This document shows positions 62,799 to 64,000 of a DNA stretch of 64,000 nt, piece by piece; the first letter of the stretch is position 1; every line of letters begins with the position of its first letter. Both the position numbers and the translations under genes were made by a program. The notes under the pieces are model-generated. The model did not search any database, was not told where the DNA came from, and saw only the letters and a list, made by a program, of their open reading frames with translations. This stretch comes from Paraburkholderia sp. BL10I2N1. GTDB taxonomy: Bacteria > Pseudomonadota > Gammaproteobacteria > Burkholderiales > Burkholderiaceae. Where the stretch lies: NCBI RefSeq assembly GCF_004361815.1, contig NZ_SNWA01000002.1:1612001-1676000 (forward strand), written 5' to 3'.

Positions 62799-63673
62799 CA
62801 GCCCTTCCCTCCAGTAACCGGTCCGCTATAAAAGAACCGGCGCGCGCCGAGCATTGCCGCGACGACCAGCAGTTGCACAAAGCCCATCACCATCGCAATG
62901 GCCGAGGCGAGCGAATAATCATAGTTTTCGAATGCCGCTTCCGCCGCGGCAATCGACATCACGCGCGTCGGCCCGGCGGGCGCGCCAAGCAGCACCGCGG
63001 ACGGAAACACCGAAAACGCCTGCACGAATGACAGACAGGCGGCCATCGTCAAACCGGGCACGAGAAGCGGCAGATAGATCTGCCGGAACTGCTGCCAGGA
63101 GCCCGCCCCGAGTGTGGCCGCGGCGCTCGCGAGCGTCGGATCGATGCCAGTCACATACGACAGCGTCAACAGGAACGCGAACGGGAAGCCCGACACGATC
63201 AGCGAGATCAGCACGCCCCAGTAGTTATGCGTCAGCCGCACTTCATCCGTGTACAGATGCAGCCCCTGCAACGCCTGCGGAAACCAGCCATTCGGGCCGA
63301 AGTACGTCAGCATGCCGTCGGCGATCAGCACTGTGCCGAGCGTGACGGGAATCACCAGCAGCGTCGTGACCAGCTTCTGGTACGGCGAATTGCGGCGCAA
63401 CGCAAACGCCACTGGAATCGACACGCCGACGTTTATCAGCGTCGCGGGCACAGCAAGCTTCAGTGTGACGATGATCGTCGGCCACATCGACGTGTCCGTG
63501 AAGAACGTCGTGTAGTTGCCCCAGATGCTGCCGCCATTCGTCGGCTGGAACGACAGCGCGAGACCGTAGAGGAACGGGTAGATGAACAGCGCGAGAATGA
63601 AGATCAGTGCGGGCGAGACGAGCCACGCCTTGGTATCGCGCGGCGCACGCGGCGCAAGCAGCGCGGCGCTCAT
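62798..63673 (-). CDS. PotB-type ABC transporter permease
   Basis: A 291-residue permease with six helices; the coupling loop is TGIDPTLASAAATLGAGSWQ. The ATG at 63673 overlaps the ATPase stop as ATGA. It forms the transmembrane pair with the next permease. The binding protein is not in the window and probably lies to the right. Confidence 0.93.
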   Translation of the reverse strand: MSAALLAPRAPRDTKAWLVSPALIFILALFIYPFLYGLALSFQPTNGGSIWGNYTTFFTDTSMWPTIIVTLKLAVPATLINVGVSIPVAFALRRNSPYQKLVTTLLVIPVTLGTVLIADGMLTYFGPNGWFPQALQGLHLYTDEVRLTHNYWGVLISLIVSGFPFAFLLTLSYVTGIDPTLASAAATLGAGSWQQFRQIYLPLLVPGLTMAACLSFVQAFSVFPSAVLLGAPAGPTRVMSIAAAEAAFENYDYSLASAIAMVMGFVQLLVVAAMLGARRFFYSGPVTGGKG

Positions 63674-64000
63674 GACGCTTCTCCGTCATACACCAGCGTG
63701 CGCGACGACGGCACGCGCAGGCTGACACGCTCGCCTTCGGCGAATTCGCCGGCAAGCCTTGCCCACAGCTCGCCGAATTCCGTCTTCACGCGAATCAGCG
63801 AATCGCGGCCGCCGTATTCGACGGTTGTGACGTCTGCGTCGAATGCGTTCTCCATGCCGGGAGCGGCCAGTTCCATATCCTCCGGACGCAGCGCGACGCT
63901 CACGCGCTTGCTGTTGAAACCTTCCATCGGCGTGCCGACGAGGCGCACGCCGTTCGCCGTTACCGCCACGCCTTCGCCTTGCATCCCTTCGAGCGTGAAC
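63670..64000 (-). CDS. PotA-type ABC transporter ATPase, C-terminal part
   Basis: The frame is open through the right edge, so only the last ~110 residues are seen. This part is the TOBE regulatory domain of MalK/PotA-type ATPases (RVSVALRPEDMELAA, then a beta-rich YGGRDSLIRVKTEFGELW). Walker motifs lie outside the window. It is coupled to the permease by an ATGA overlap. Confidence 0.85.
   Translation of the reverse strand, partial: FTLEGMQGEGVAVTANGVRLVGTPMEGFNSKRVSVALRPEDMELAAPGMENAFDADVTTVEYGGRDSLIRVKTEFGELWARLAGEFAEGERVSLRVPSSRTLVYDGEAS

Noticed and set aside
1..64000. tRNA, rRNA, CRISPR array, integrase or prophage
   Set aside because: No cloverleaf-like CCA-ended stretch, ribosomal segment, spaced short repeats or phage/recombinase protein was seen by reading; a covariance-model scan was not possible here.

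Overview
The window looks like chromosomal DNA of a Burkholderiaceae member, probably Paraburkholderia/Burkholderia. It is about 62-65% GC by eye with strong third-position GC bias. It carries pca/pob protocatechuate genes, a phasin, a DUF4148-like secreted protein, EmrAB-OMF efflux genes and many AraC/LysR/MarR/MocR regulators. I saw no tRNA, rRNA, CRISPR array, prophage or intact insertion sequence. The genus is inferred from gene content and base composition, not from a database search.

Layout. 1-7.4 kb: a cut-off ketopantoate reductase, a thiolase, and an EmrA-EmrB-OMF multidrug efflux operon with two tandem MarR paralogues. The same 16-bp palindrome lies upstream of emrA and of each marR. 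7.5-15.9 kb: the conserved but poorly understood set of two transglutaminase-like proteins and a circularly permuted ATP-grasp/alpha-E fusion, next to a divergent zinc-ribbon metallopeptidase. 15.9-30.3 kb: a mixed accessory stretch with a phasin, a cytochrome P450, an AhpD-like protein, a lipoprotein phosphoesterase plus di-heme peroxidase pair, an SDR, a decayed LuxR regulator, a secreted lipase, a LysE exporter, and a MocR regulator divergent from an omega-amino acid:pyruvate aminotransferase.

30.4-47.05 kb is the most interesting part. A tightly packed eleven-gene minus-strand operon encodes a 6-hydroxynicotinate reductase-like protein, a UPF0280 (ApbE-like fold) protein, two DUF1185 paralogues, a branched-chain-type ABC transporter, an enamidase-like amidohydrolase, and a NicAB-type molybdenum hydroxylase with three c-hemes. 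Divergent from it are a 7Fe ferredoxin, a ferredoxin-NADP reductase and a TetR regulator. Together they suggest uptake of nicotinate or a related N-heteroaromatic acid, hydroxylation, ferredoxin-driven ring reduction and hydrolytic ring opening. That is the upper part of the Eubacterium barkeri nicotinate fermentation, rebuilt with aerobic-style electron partners. The genes for the rest of the clostridial pathway are absent.

47.1-53.6 kb: pcaI-pcaJ-pcaB-pcaD-pcaC and pobA with a divergent LysR gene, converting 4-hydroxybenzoate to protocatechuate and carboxymuconate to 3-oxoadipyl-CoA. Protocatechuate dioxygenase (pcaHG) and the final thiolase (pcaF) are not in this block. 53.6-64 kb: folE, a DMT exporter with an AraC regulator, serine acetyltransferase, small unknown genes, an SDR, an M23 peptidase, an IlvD/arabonate-dehydratase gene ruined by an internal deletion, and a PotABC-type ABC transporter that runs off the right edge.
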